A stretch of 64,000 nucleotides of DNA from Heracleum sosnowskyi (Eukaryota > Streptophyta > Magnoliopsida > Apiales > Apiaceae): assembly GCA_030848705.1 (NCBI GenBank), contig CM061236.1, positions 141,516,574-141,580,573 on the forward strand, written 5' to 3'. Shown piece by piece: positions 53,466 to 64,000 of this stretch. The notes under the pieces are model-generated. The model was not told where the DNA came from and did not search any database. It was given only the letters and a program-made list of their open reading frames with translations. The position numbers and the translations under genes were made by a program. The stretch's first letter is position 1. Each line of letters opens with the position of its first letter.

Positions 53466-55219
53466 TATAAAATTAGTTCATTTGACTTTTTAAATATTAA
53501 TTTTTTTGCATTGAGGTCTCAAATTTAAATTTCCCCTTAAGCGTACTAGTGACTAGCACCTGTCCTGCCTCCACTCTCAGCTTATTTTTTTCAAAATGAC
53601 TTTTAGCACAATTTAACAAAAATAGAACATATTATTTTTTTACCGTAAGCACACTTAGCAGCACTGTAGTTATTTTTATAATTAACTTAAAAGTACCAAC
53701 TGAAAACATAACCCTCATTTTTTAAGAAAATAATAGCTATATTTAAAACCAATTTTAAATTTAATAGTACATATACTTTGGAAGCATCATTTTGCAAATC
53801 TAGACTATATTTTACATGTGCAGTAAATACCTGGGAAGTGATATTTAAAATAGTTGTTTGTTTGGACAATCCCTATAACTTAGGAAGTTGCTTACCCACC
53901 TCTACCTAGGTTATTCACACTTTCTATGAACAAAACAAAATAAACCATAAAATTAGAAATAAATTCTAAATAAGATATAATATATATTTCATAAAATTAG
54001 TGCTTAGCTTTATTTTTAGTTCATTTATATTCTTATTAAAATTTATTATTTAAATATACGCTTTCTTTTCTTCTAGTTTCCAACATTTTTTAAAATATAT
54101 TTTTTAACCATTTTAGAAAAGAAAATTTTATTTTATTGTTTTGTAGTAAAGTATAAGATACGTGAAGATAGCATTACTCAATAATATGTTTTTTTATTTA
54201 TAAGCCCAGACCCCCTTTTATTTGACAAGATTTCAATTTTTAACATTCCATATTTTAAGCTACAAAATAAAATGTTAGGTGTTTAAAATTTTAGTTCGGA
54301 CTATTATGAGTATTTTTAATCAAAAAATTTATTTTTAAAAATTTATTTTAATGTCAAGAATATGTATATTAAGACCTGATGAAAAAATAATTTGAATTGA
54401 TAAATACATACTTTTTGTAATTTTATATGTTATATGAAAGTAATAATTAAACTATAAAGGAAGTAAATTATCACAAAGTATAAAATGTCAACCAAACATG
54501 TTTACTTGCTAGGAATTTTGAATAGAAGCTAAATGCAAATACCTACAGTAACTTACTTCGCAACCAAACAAGCACTTACTACTTAATCGGGAAATCACAA
54601 GTTTTTTGTATAATATCTTACATAAAATAGTTTAATATTTTAGCACCAAGTACTTTACCAACCAAAATTTTCTATCTTTTTCCTCTTCATTTCTCATCCT
54701 CTCCTAAACATGCACATATAGTCAATTGATTAATTACTTAATTAATTAGAATTTGAAACTCTTTAATATGATATTATGTATGCATATAGGTACACATATA
54801 TGTTTTGCAATATGGGCAATTATGAAAAAAATTGTACTTTATCAAATGTTTGTTGTTCTTGAGTTATGACAGAGGAGAGATGTGAAGTGGTTTATCAAAA
54901 GAGACTCATTGCTGTTTGGGCCCAAGCTCCAAGCAAATGAGACTGGATTTTTTTATAGTTTTGAGCTGGGTTAAAACATGTCCCTCTTTATTTGTTTGGG
55001 TTCGGTTGGTGTTTCTGGGAGATATCCTTTTCTTTTTGTTGCCAAGGAATCCAGGAGGTACTTCCTAAATAATTTTGTCATTTTTCAATGATGATTAATA
55101 ATTTTTATCAGTTCATTTAATTCAATCACATTTATTTAGTAATAAAGTGATTTCTCTTGATTAGAATTTTTTTATATATTTTTACATATTAGAAAGCTTT
55201 GCTTATAATATTTATTATA
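53466..55219. other. AT-rich intergenic DNA
   Basis: No gene or element end recognised. Poly(T)/poly(A)-rich with many short AT repeats. Confidence 0.4.
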
Positions 55220-56060
55220 CTTTATTAAACATGTCAACCTTTAAAATTAAAATTACGCATTGATTTAAGAAAATAATCATGCTTTGAATAAATAAAAGAC
55301 TTATGTCATTTCACATATAATATAAATTCAATGTCTATTTTTTTTAACATCATTCAAGTATATAAAAACAAAAAAAATAAAAAGTAAAAAGGATGTCAGA
55401 AAAAAGCAAGATCTTTTGGTGATAAAAATTGGTAAAACAAATCTCAATATTTTTTAAATTAGAAACGTTTTATCCCTTTATTTATTTTTAAAAATATTCA
55501 TGTAAAGCATGTATATGTTTATTCTTGTTCTTGTGGATCACCGGTTGGAATAAAGGAGAGGGGTTTTTTTTAATGAAACTATGAAGAATTTTGGCTTTTA
55601 CCAATAAAACTTTAAAAAAAAATTAAAGTACAAATACAATTTTTAAATTAATATGAATAAGTAACTAAATCCTATGAGAACATATAAATTGGCATGCTTT
55701 TTGTGCTTTTGGTGTATCTGGAATATTCTAGTAACCATCTTATACTTAATGGGCTTTTGTGGATATGTACGTCTCAAATGTATCTAGAATGTTCGAGTCT
55801 ATTACTTTTGTCAGTTACATAATTCAAACCGATCAACATTATCAGTATATATGTATCACGGACTTTGTTTCTGCATAAAATCATCTCAGTCCATTCAAAT
55901 ATTCAAATTGTCAATCACCCTTTCATTTCTTTAGTAGTAAAGAATGATATTCATAGTCTTGTTATTATGCTCTTTTATCAAGTAGAGATGTATTCTACTA
56001 TGATTGATCCACTTAAAATTGTTAAAATTTCACACATTCCATCTCAAGGTACTCAACAAC
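55220..56060. repeat. Duplicated promoter/first-exon segment, diverged copy 3
   Basis: Homologous to 9340-10150 and 21400-22240, with anchors TTTTGGTGATAAAA, TGTATCAC.ACTTTGTTTCT.CATAAA and CTACTATGATTGATCCACTT. The MIDPLKI start is at 56001 and the donor-like CAAG/GTAC near 56049. Many indels; clearly older than the copy 1/copy 2 split. Confidence 0.7.
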
Positions 56061-56999
56061 AATTCAATCAAAGATATACAATGCATAACATCTTTCTATA
56101 ATTTGTTATTCATATTTTTTGGTTATTTGCAAGACTACTTTTAGATTTTAAATTATATTTAGGGGTAACAAGAGGGGTTTTAGAATAAAAAAGAATGTGT
56201 GTTTAAGGTAATATACAATTTAGTTGGTTTTTATTCTTGATCAAAATTATCATGCAGTCAAAGTTATGATCATGATTTAGAAAGAAAAAAAAAAAGTTAT
56301 CCCCCCATATAAAGTGTGTTTGTGTTTATTTGATCATGCAGATTATTAATTATTTGATTGTCCTAAATTGGACCCAATGTGATAATTTACTCAATATCTT
56401 TGTTTTATATATTCAAGTATTCTAAGTATAAATGGTATCATGTTGATGCAGTCGACCCATTTGCCCTTACACTGACTCAGTCGAAAAGCCTGAGGGCAGA
56501 GAAGTGATTCAAAGCAAGGAAGCTTGGGAGTGGATGATCAACATGTACGCATAGAGGGTGCCAATCTTTTCAGTTTTCTTTGGAGGGTTGAGTGCGTCAC
56601 TGATGAGAAAACTCAAGAAGTTGATATTAACTCCTTGCTTTCTGCTGTTGAATCATCATCATGCAAATGATTAAGTATCTCTAGAAATGACCTGGATTAA
56701 TGTGTGATAATAATGAAGGCTTAAGTTATGAAGACATGGAGTTTGAGCCGGGGAATTACATCTCGTGTACAAAGTTTGGAACATCAGAAGATGGTCAAAA
56801 ACACTTCAATATACACAATTAGATATCCTATGTACCATAATAGGTTAGCAAGGAAGTATTAATCATTTCATTAGCCAGATTCTTTGCAAAAAGATTAAAC
56901 ATCTATTATTCAATTGAACTCATCTGATGGCTAGAGTGTCGATTAATTTTTAGATATGTTTGGTGCTTTTGAGCAAGTCCTCTAAGCTAAATAAGCTCA
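56061..56999 (+). pseudogene. Degenerate coding remnant downstream of copy 3
   Basis: After a TTGATGCAG acceptor-like site at 56443-56451, DPFALTLTQSKSLRAEK is open, then in a shifted frame GVDDQHVRIEGANLFSFLWR and KTQEVDINSLLSAVESSSC. No family recognised. 56880-56990 resembles 19540-19640. It may be the body of the gene whose first exon is at 56001, now broken. Confidence 0.35.
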
Positions 57000-59140
57000 C
57001 GATCTTAAATTTTAAAGAATTTGGTAGAAAACACTTTTCTAGTACTATTAATCAAGTCCCACCTAATTAATTCAATAATTCAATATAATAACAATAATTT
57101 ATTTAAATTCGAAATTTAAATAAAGCTATGTTTAAAACGTTCTAAGTGTGTGACGCTTTAGGTTATTATTAAGTTGACAATAATTTTAATATCTAATAAC
57201 AAAATTATAAACAATCAGCTATATTAGTAATGCATCATTTCTACTCAAGTAATAATAATAATTGGAGATCCAATTAAAATAATGTTTTCATGTAATATAA
57301 TCATTTTAACCTTATATTATAGATTAAACTCGAGGCATGGTTTGTGTCACCCTCTTCATCATTTAATCCTGCTTTACTTGATGAATAAGTCTCACTCAAT
57401 CAGGAGACCAATAATATCATAGGAGGGTTAAATCATATGTCTATCATTCATATTTCTCATATGATTCATAACATACCCAATGTCCACATTTATCATCACC
57501 CGATCAAAGTTAACTTTGAGTAATATCAAAGTATATTAATTCTCATATAGAAATATAATGATTTCAAGTCTAACCATCATTACACCATTATCACTGTGAG
57601 AATCACTTTATGACAGTTCATAACATTTAACATGAAAAATTCTCACCGTGGGTAACATGAACTTATGTCTTTGAATTTAGTATCACAATATCTATGACGA
57701 ATGATATGTGGTCATCAGTCAACAAACGGGTTAAATCTCAAAGTGGTCACTGAAGTGAAGACCATATATCACTTTCATCACTCAACTCAATGAGGTATCA
57801 CTTTAATCATTAAATTTGTCATAAATATCAAACGGATACCTCTAAATAGGGTTAAATATCAAAGTGGTCACTGAAGTGAAGACCAGATATCACTTTCATC
57901 ACTTAACTCAATGAGGTATCACTTTAATCACTAAAGTCGTCATAAATATCAAACGTATACCTCTAAATATGTGTTCGAAAAATAAAAATAATTTATATCG
58001 AGTTCTACACATATTTCTTGAATGCTACCGCAACCAAATGAAAAGTTATGAACTCTAGTATTTATGATATTATATTTAGAATTTTAAAAAATTATTTACT
58101 ATTTATTTTTAATTTTATAGTTATTTATTTTGATTTAATTAAAAGTAAATAGTAAATGAATTTTTTAAAATCTAAATAAATTATCTGAAATACTAGAATT
58201 CATAACTTTTCATTTGGTTGCAGTAATTTTCAAGAAATATGTGTAGAACTCGAGAAAAGTTATTTTTACTTTTTGAACACATATTTAGAGTTATCTATTT
58301 TATGTTTATGATGACTTTAGTGATTGAAACGATATCCCGTTGAGATCAGTGATGAAAATGATATATGGTCTTCAATTCAGTGGCCACTTTGATATTTAAC
58401 CCCCTCTAAATATGTGTTCGAAAAGTAAAAATAATTTATATCGAGTTCTACACATATTTCTTGAATGCTACCGCAACCAAATGAAAAGTTATGAACTCTA
58501 GTATTTATGATATTATATTTAGATTTTAAAAAAATTATTTACTATTAATTTTTAATTTTATAGTTATTTATTTTGATTTAATTAACAATAAATAGTTAAT
58601 GAATTTTTTTAAAATCTAAATAAATTATCTAAAATACTGGAATTCATAACTTTTCATTTGGTTGCAGTAATATTAAAGAAATATGTGTAGAACTCGAGAA
58701 AAGTTATTTTTACTTTTCGAATACATATTTAGAGTTATCTGTTTGATGTTTATGATAACTTTAGTGATTGAAACGATATCTCGATGAGATCAGTAATGAA
58801 AATGATATATGGTCTTCACATCAGTGGTCACTTTGATATTTAACCTGTCAACAAACATATTAGTGTTTATGCATTATTATTGCCCTTAGATAATAATACT
58901 CGACTATGGATATTTAGGATTATAAATACTATTCATATAATCTCATTTTTAAGTCAAATACTTAGAGATATTCCAAGAACATTTATTATTCTAACATTTA
59001 TATCGCAGTAAATAAAGACATAATAAATGAATAAAGAAAATACATATAACATAATCATTAATAATCAAAATAATCATTAATAATCAAAATATATTTGCTA
59101 ACAACATTATAGTATTGTTTCTAGGGCACATATACTAACA
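57000..59140 (-). repeat. Copia-type LTR interrupted by a Mutator-like MITE
   Basis: Right end: on the minus strand TGTTAGTATATGTGCCCTAG from 59140, a common Copia LTR start. 57110-57720 and 58857-59140 both look LTR-like, with AAGTGTGTGACGCTTTAGGT near 57147. Left end uncertain; no internal Copia sequence next to it, so possibly a solo LTR. Confidence 0.6.
57728..58846. mobile_element. Dimeric Mutator-like fold-back MITE
   Basis: GGGTTAAATCTCAAAGTGGT at 57728 and its inverted partner GTGGTCACTTTGATATTTAACCT at the right; GTCAACAAAC flanks both sides (57718-57727 and 58847-58856), fitting the 9-10 bp TSD of Mutator-type elements. Inside, the left terminus is repeated at 57844 and the arm beginning CTCTAAATATGTGTTCGAAA occurs twice (57961 and 58406), so the element is a partial tandem dimer with long internal inverted arms. 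Non-coding. Confidence 0.88.
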
Positions 59141-59149
59141 CCAAGGCCC

Positions 59150-59645
59150 ATGTCATTGCTCCAAATTTCATATGCACTCAAACAGGCCCACTTAAGAGTA
59201 AAATTATGTCAAAATGTTCTGCTCCTTAACCAGCAAGATATCTTGCCACAGCATTCGAGTCTTCATTAACTGGCCTAGTAACAAGAGTCAGATTATCATC
59301 TGCTCGCCTTTAGTTTAACTGCTGAACCATCATTAGGGATCCGTGAACCATGAAATTCATTCGGTCTCAATAAGCAACTACATTGTCAAACTCAAACTCA
59401 AGAACATCATGCTGATCCCAATAAGCTCTTATCAACCCTTTCAGCATTGCATAATGTTCATTGATTCTACGATCCTCGATGTGCAACGTACGTGCATAAA
59501 GAGACAAAATCCTCCCCATGTGATTTCTGAAAATAACTGCAATCCCGAAGTATTTCCATTTGGAAATGGCTGCTCTGTAAAGAACCCACTGACATTGATT
59601 TTTACTGCCCTCTGGCATTCTCCACCTTACCGCATGAAGAACCAT
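59150..59645 (-). pseudogene. RNase H-like (RVT_3-type) fragment
   Basis: Minus-strand translation gives WRMPEGSKNQCQWVLYRAAI, YFGIAVIFRNHMGRILSLYA, INEHYAMLKGLIRAYW and LEFEFDNVVAY, then after a stop DDNLTLVTRPVNEDSNAVAR and YLAG. The order (glycine-x-hydrophobic-x-R-x-x-G turn, E-x-x-A-x-L-x-G-L helix, E-x-D) is that of the plant RVT_3 RNase H-like domain found in LINE ORF2 and relatives. Stops at about 59365 and beyond show decay. Source element not identified. Confidence 0.55.
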
Positions 59646-59775
59646 AATAGAAATAAAAGATGTGGGTGGAGAACTGAGTTAACTCTAAGCCTAATATTGT
59701 ACTATTAATAGCCCCGGTTAAGTCACTTACCCTAAGCCACAAAATTGTAGTACCCCGAGAAAAACCATTAGATTT

Positions 59776-60880
59776 CACTACAAGAAAAACTGAAACAGAC
59801 AACACTTATCAGACAACGATCGGCAGTAAAAGCATTGTTTGAAATTTTCACACAACGGTTTTTTTTTGGCAAAATCTGTCTGTTGTCTGAAAGAACTTCC
59901 ACAACGGTTTCTAAAACCATTGTCTATTAGGAGTAAAGCAGAGGCTTTACACAACGGAATTATAAAACCGTTGTCTGAAGAAAGGTCAGACAAGTGTTTC
60001 ATAAACCGTTGTTAAAAACAGACAAATGTTTTTTTTTGTTACTTAAATGGATGTCACACAACAGTTTGAATAAACACTTGTCTGATTCTAACAACTGTTT
60101 ACAAAACCATTGTCTGAAGAAACTTCAGACAATGGTTTTGTAAACCGTTGTTAGAATCAGACAAGTGTTTTACTTGTATGTGGACTATACTTAATTCACA
60201 CAACAGTTTCTGCATACCGTTGTCCAATTGAAATCTTAGAGACAATGGTTTTTGGCTGTTAAATATGTTGCTGTCACACAATTGTTTAGCTTACATAAAC
60301 CGTTGTCTGATAGTTAAAAAAATTAAAAAATAATAATATAAAGAAGTAAACCCCCTGCCAAAGTTTCAAAGGCAAAACCAATCAATACTGCATACATTAA
60401 CACTAATTCACAAGAATAGTTTGCAATTTCAAAGGCAAAACCAAACAACCATATAGCAGCCAACCATTCAAAGTACATAAATAAAATTACATCAAGAAAG
60501 TAAAATTTGTTCATCAACATCTCGCATGTAACTATAGTCATCCTCCTCAAGCAAATCAACGTCCGGTAAATTAGGCACAAAACACTCATTCTCAAGTTGT
60601 ACCTCTACGGATCCCTCATCTTCTTCATCATTAACTTCATAGTAGTTCTTCTCGGGTAATTTTAACACCACGGACCATAATTTCTCAAGAGGATCGTCTA
60701 TGTAACATACTTGCTTGAAATTTAGGGGAAGAATTTGGGGGGCAGGAGTGAAATTTTGGGAGAGACGAAGTGGAGGCGGGGAGTTATGAAATTTAGGGGG
60801 GGACAATTATTTTGGAGGAGTTAATGAGGGGGGACAAAGATTCAGACAATTATTATAAAATTTTTTATAAAAACAACACA
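59776..60880. mobile_element. CACTA-type element, left end with transposase-tail fragment
   Basis: CACTACAAGAAAAACTGAAA at 59776, preceded by TTT. To about 60310 the motif ACAACGGTT/AACCGTTGT with GTCTGA recurs in both orientations. 60320-60490 is unique spacer, then the DUF4216-like tail on the minus strand. No right terminus is found before the tandem units at 60881. Confidence 0.75.
60492..60806 (-). pseudogene. CACTA transposase C-terminal (DUF4216-like) fragment
   Basis: FKQVCYIDDPLEKLWSVVLK then LPEKNYYEVNDEEDEGSVEV and MRDVDEQILLS at the stop: the C-terminal DUF4216-type region of plant En/Spm transposases (Q-V-x-Y-x-x-D-P...W.VVL). Upstream of FKQ (60806-60725) the P-rich sequence is not homologous. 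Same block, better preserved, at 63767-64000. The catalytic part is absent. Confidence 0.75.
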
Positions 60881-63050
60881 CAACGGTTTTACAACTTAAA
60901 AACAGTTGTGTGACTTTTTTTTTTTTTTTGAATTTCTCGTTCGTGACAAACTTTAATTGTGAACTTTGTTTGAATAATAAAGTTTATGTTTAATTGACAC
61001 ACTTAATTATAGGATAATATTCTTAATTAAGCCGGATATCATAGTTTATAGTTCTCTTATCATATTAAGACTTTCGTATTATCCTCGTTATTATACTTAA
61101 CAACATATAAAATGTACATATTTTTCTTTGTCGGACCAAGGACACCACACAATTTACTAAACATACAAGTCGGGAATGGCGTACAGTCTCGCTTATACAT
61201 GACTTACATAATTTCGTGTGTAAACTAACATAACCCCTAAGTCGTAACCCCTAAACCACAAAACCCTAAGCACAATCTATTATTATAAGTATTATTTTAT
61301 AAAATTTTCAATCAATAACATGTTCGGTATCTTCAAAGAAGTGTAAAAAATAAGTTAGGCAAAGGTATTAACAAAATTTTTATAAAAAAAACACACAACG
61401 GTTTTTGTAAGAATAAACCTTTGTTGTACTTTACTTTCCACGACGGTTTTTTTGTAGAAACCGTTGTGTGATTACCACAACGGTTTTTTATTTATAAACT
61501 GTTGTCTGAATGATTTTACTACAACGGTTTTACAACTTAAAAACAGTTGTGTGACTTTTTTTTTTTTTTTTGAATTTCTCGTTCGTGACAAACTTTAATT
61601 GTGAACTTTGTTTGAATAATAAAGTTTATGTTTAATTGACACACTTAATTATAGGATAATATTCTTAATTAAGCCGGATATCATAGTTTGTAGTTCTCTT
61701 ATCATATTAAGACTTTCGTATTATCCTCGTTATTATACTTAACAGCATATAAAATGTACATATTTTTCTTTGTCGGACCAAGGACACCACACAATTTACT
61801 AAACATACAAGTCGGGAATGGCGTACAGTCTCGCTTAGACATGACTTACATAATTTCGTGTGTAAACTAACATAACCCGTAAGTCGTAACCCCTAAACCA
61901 CAAAACCCTAAGCACAATCTATTATTATAAGTATTATTTTATAAAATTTTCAATCAATAACATCTTCGGTATCTTGAAAGAAGTGTAAAAAATAAGTTAG
62001 ACAAAGGTATTAACAAAATTTTTATAAAAAAAACACACAACGGTTTTTTTAAGAATAAACCTTTGTTGTACTTTACTTTCCACGACGGTTTTTTTGTAGA
62101 AACCGTTGTGTGATTACCACAACGGTAATTTATTTATAAACTGTTGTCTGAATGATTTTACTACAACGGTTTTACAACTTAAAAATAGTTGTGTGACTTT
62201 TTTTTTTTTTTTTTTGAATTTCTCGTTCGTGACAAACTTTAATTGTGAACTTTGTTTGAATAATAAAGTTATGTTTAATTGACACACTTAATTATAGGAT
62301 AATATTCTTAATTAAGCCGGATATCATAGTTTGTAGTTCTCTTATCATATTAAGACTTTCGTATTATCCTCGTTATTATACTTAACAACATATAAAATGT
62401 ACATATTTTTCTTTGTCGGACCAAGGACACCACACAATTTGCTAAACATACAAGTCGGGAATGGCGTACAGTCTCGCTTATACATGACTTACATAATTTC
62501 GTGTGTAAACTAACATAACCCCTAAGTCGTAACCCCTAAACCACAAAACCCTAAGCACAATCTATTATTATAAGTATTATTTTATAAAAATTTCAATCAA
62601 TAACATGTTCGGTATCTTCAAAGAAGTGTAAAAAATAAGTTAGGCAAAGGTATTAACAAAATTTTTATAAAAAAAACACACAACGGTTTTTGTAAGAATA
62701 AACCTTTGTTGTACTTTACTTTCCACGACGGTTTTTTTGTAGAAACCGTTGTGTGATTACCACAACGGTAATTTATTTATAAACTGTTGTCTGAATGATT
62801 TTACTACAACGGTTTTACAACTTAAAAACAGTTGTGTGACTTTTTTTTTTTTTTTGAGTTTCTCGTTCGTGACAAACTTTAATTGTGAACTTTGTTTGAA
62901 TAATAAAGTTTATGTTTAATTGACACACTTAATTATAGGATAATATTCTTAATTAAGCCGGATATCATAGTTTGTAGTTCTCTTATCATATTAAGACTTT
63001 CGTATTATCCTCATTATTATACTTAACAACATATAAAATGTACATATAAA
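60881..63050. repeat. Four tandem units of about 642 bp
   Basis: Units begin ACAACGGTTTTACAACTTAA at 60881, 61522, 62164 and 62807 (spacing 641-643 bp); the last is cut at about 63047 by the CACTA end at 63051. Each contains a T-run of 14-18, GAATTTCTCGTTCGTGACAA, AAACATACAAGTCGGGAATG, CACAAAACCCTAAGCACAAT and a subterminal-like CAACGGTTTTT/AAACCGTTGTGTG cluster. Units are nearly identical, so amplification is recent. Confidence 0.92.
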
Positions 63051-64000
63051 CACTACAAGAAATCTGGCAATAGACGACACCTATCAGACAACACCCATGA
63101 AAAAAAGTGTTGCCCGAAATGATCAGACAACTGTTATTTTCCTGCAAAAAATCGTATTGTGTAATCCAACATTCACACAATGGGCCAAAACAGGGGTGTT
63201 GTGTAAATGCATAAGTATTTTTAAGATCAAACAAGCCCTAGCAAATAAGTGTTGTGTAAATGCCTGCAACACAATATCCAGGAAAACCGTTGTTGTATTC
63301 AGACAAGTGTTTTTAGGTATGTTGTCTAATTATAAGTCATACAATATGTTATTCACAGTGTTGTGTGACAGTGAACCAACACACAACATTTTTTAGAAAT
63401 ATTATGTGAATGAAGCATAGACAATACTTCGTAAAAAGTATTGTTAGAATGAGACAAGTGGTTTCCAATGTGGTATTGTGTAATGATATTTAACACAAGT
63501 GCTTTACATAGTGTTGTATGATCTTAATCCAACACACAACAGGTTCTGGCCTATTGTGTGTTTCACCTCATACAAGTGTCTTCTGTTTAAAAATGTTGTC
63601 TGATGAACTGTACATGAAAAAAAAATATATTTAAAAGATGACTAACCTACCAAATTGGCATCCAACAAATCAACAAAGGCCAAACAGAAGAACTTCTGAA
63701 CAAACCAACCAACAATCTATCAAGAGTTATAGTTACAAATTAAAGAGCACAAATTAATTTATTACATTACGAAAGTTGTATTAGTTCATCAACATCATCT
63801 CGAATGTAACTAGTAGGCATGTCTTCCTCATCAACATCCAGAAAATTGGGCATATAGAAGTCATTCTCAAGTTCTACTTCTACAGATGCCTCATTTTCAT
63901 ACACATTGTCTTCATAGTAATTTTTCTCCGGTAACTTCAAGACAACGGACCATGATTTATCAAGAGGATCATCAATGTAACAAACTTGTTTAACATGTTT
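63051..64000. mobile_element. CACTA-type element, left end, continues past the window
   Basis: CACTACAAGAAATCTGGCAA at 63051, preceded by AAA; subterminal motifs GTTGTGTGAAT, ACAAGTG and TTGTCTGA run to about 63610. It inserted into the fourth tandem unit. A DUF4216-like transposase tail lies 0.7 kb inside, on the minus strand. Confidence 0.8.
63767..64000 (-). CDS. CACTA transposase C-terminus (DUF4216-like), partial at window edge
   Basis: Open minus-strand frame entering from the right edge: KHVKQVCYIDDPLDKSWSVV, LKLPEKNYYEDN, VEVELENDFYMPNFLDVDEE and IRDDVDELIQLS, then TAA at 63767-63769. This is the C-terminal end of an En/Spm-type transposase (TNP2/TNPD family with DUF4216), nuclear, acting on CACTA termini. 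It lies about 0.7 kb from the left terminus at 63051, the usual place for the 3' end of the transposase gene. Whether the rest is intact cannot be seen from here. Confidence 0.8.
   Translation of the reverse strand, partial: KHVKQVCYIDDPLDKSWSVVLKLPEKNYYEDNVYENEASVEVELENDFYMPNFLDVDEEDMPTSYIRDDVDELIQLS

Noticed and set aside
47300..53580. Terminal inverted repeats of an element hosting the LINE (GCCTAAGGCCCCC and GCTTAAGGGGAAA)
   Set aside because: Similarity is too weak and no TSD was found.
1..64000. tRNA, rRNA or snoRNA genes
   Set aside because: None of the conserved boxes or clover-leaf patterns were recognised; only retroelement PBS sequences resemble tRNA.

Overview
This window reads as repeat-dense intergenic DNA of a flowering plant, most likely a eudicot. 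It is AT-rich with eukaryotic splice signals, plant Copia, Ty3/gypsy, LINE, CACTA, Mutator, hAT and Stowaway-type elements, and fragments of plant host genes. I see no intact host gene, tRNA, rRNA or CRISPR array. The species cannot be fixed from the sequence.

Layout. 1-4540: minus-strand SIRE-like Copia element (pol and protease scraps, a long open gag, PBS, LTR). 4541-6824: right part of a CACTA-type element. 6825-12291: a mosaic ending in a CACTA terminus, carrying pieces of at least five unrelated host genes (SKU5-like oxidase, ribosomal eL18, AHL DNA-binding protein, acetyl-CoA carboxylase, TGA bZIP). 12292-16143: 3' end of a plus-strand Copia element with an extra ORF and LTR. 16144-17520: 3' end of a Ty3/gypsy element with a tandem array. 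17600-18880: Copia LTR next to a LINE scrap. 19450-22375: degenerate DNA, a hAT-like MITE and the second copy of a 1.8 kb segment.

22418-35362: a minus-strand Copia element. Its 3' LTR is split by a 6.3 kb CACTA element (22855-29128, TSD AAT) that carries cyclin-A exons and is itself split by a second CACTA (26113-28000, TSD TCT). The 5' LTR in the same window preserves the empty site. 35551-40560: a CACTA left end, then the 3' part of another Ty3/gypsy element with an antisense ORF (its own TATA-like box), a solo LTR with perfect TSD inside that ORF, a tandem array, a PPT and an LTR. A Stowaway MITE follows. 41039-46916: CACTA-ended unit with ribosomal eS1 exons and a large tandem array.

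48029-53450: near-complete L1-type LINE with an 18 bp TSD. 55220-56990: third copy of the duplicated promoter/first-exon segment plus degenerate coding remnants. 57000-59140: Copia LTR split by a dimeric Mutator-like MITE with 10 bp TSD. 59160-64000: RNase H-like scrap, two CACTA left ends each beside a DUF4216-like transposase tail, and four 642 bp tandem units.

The strongest theme is repeated capture and shuffling of host exons inside CACTA-ended DNA. Three such units are present, and two carry host exons downstream of a (GA)n leader-like tract. The insertion order can be partly read: Copia, then CACTA in its LTR, then CACTA in that CACTA. Nothing here demonstrates expression; all functional statements rest on recognised family motifs.
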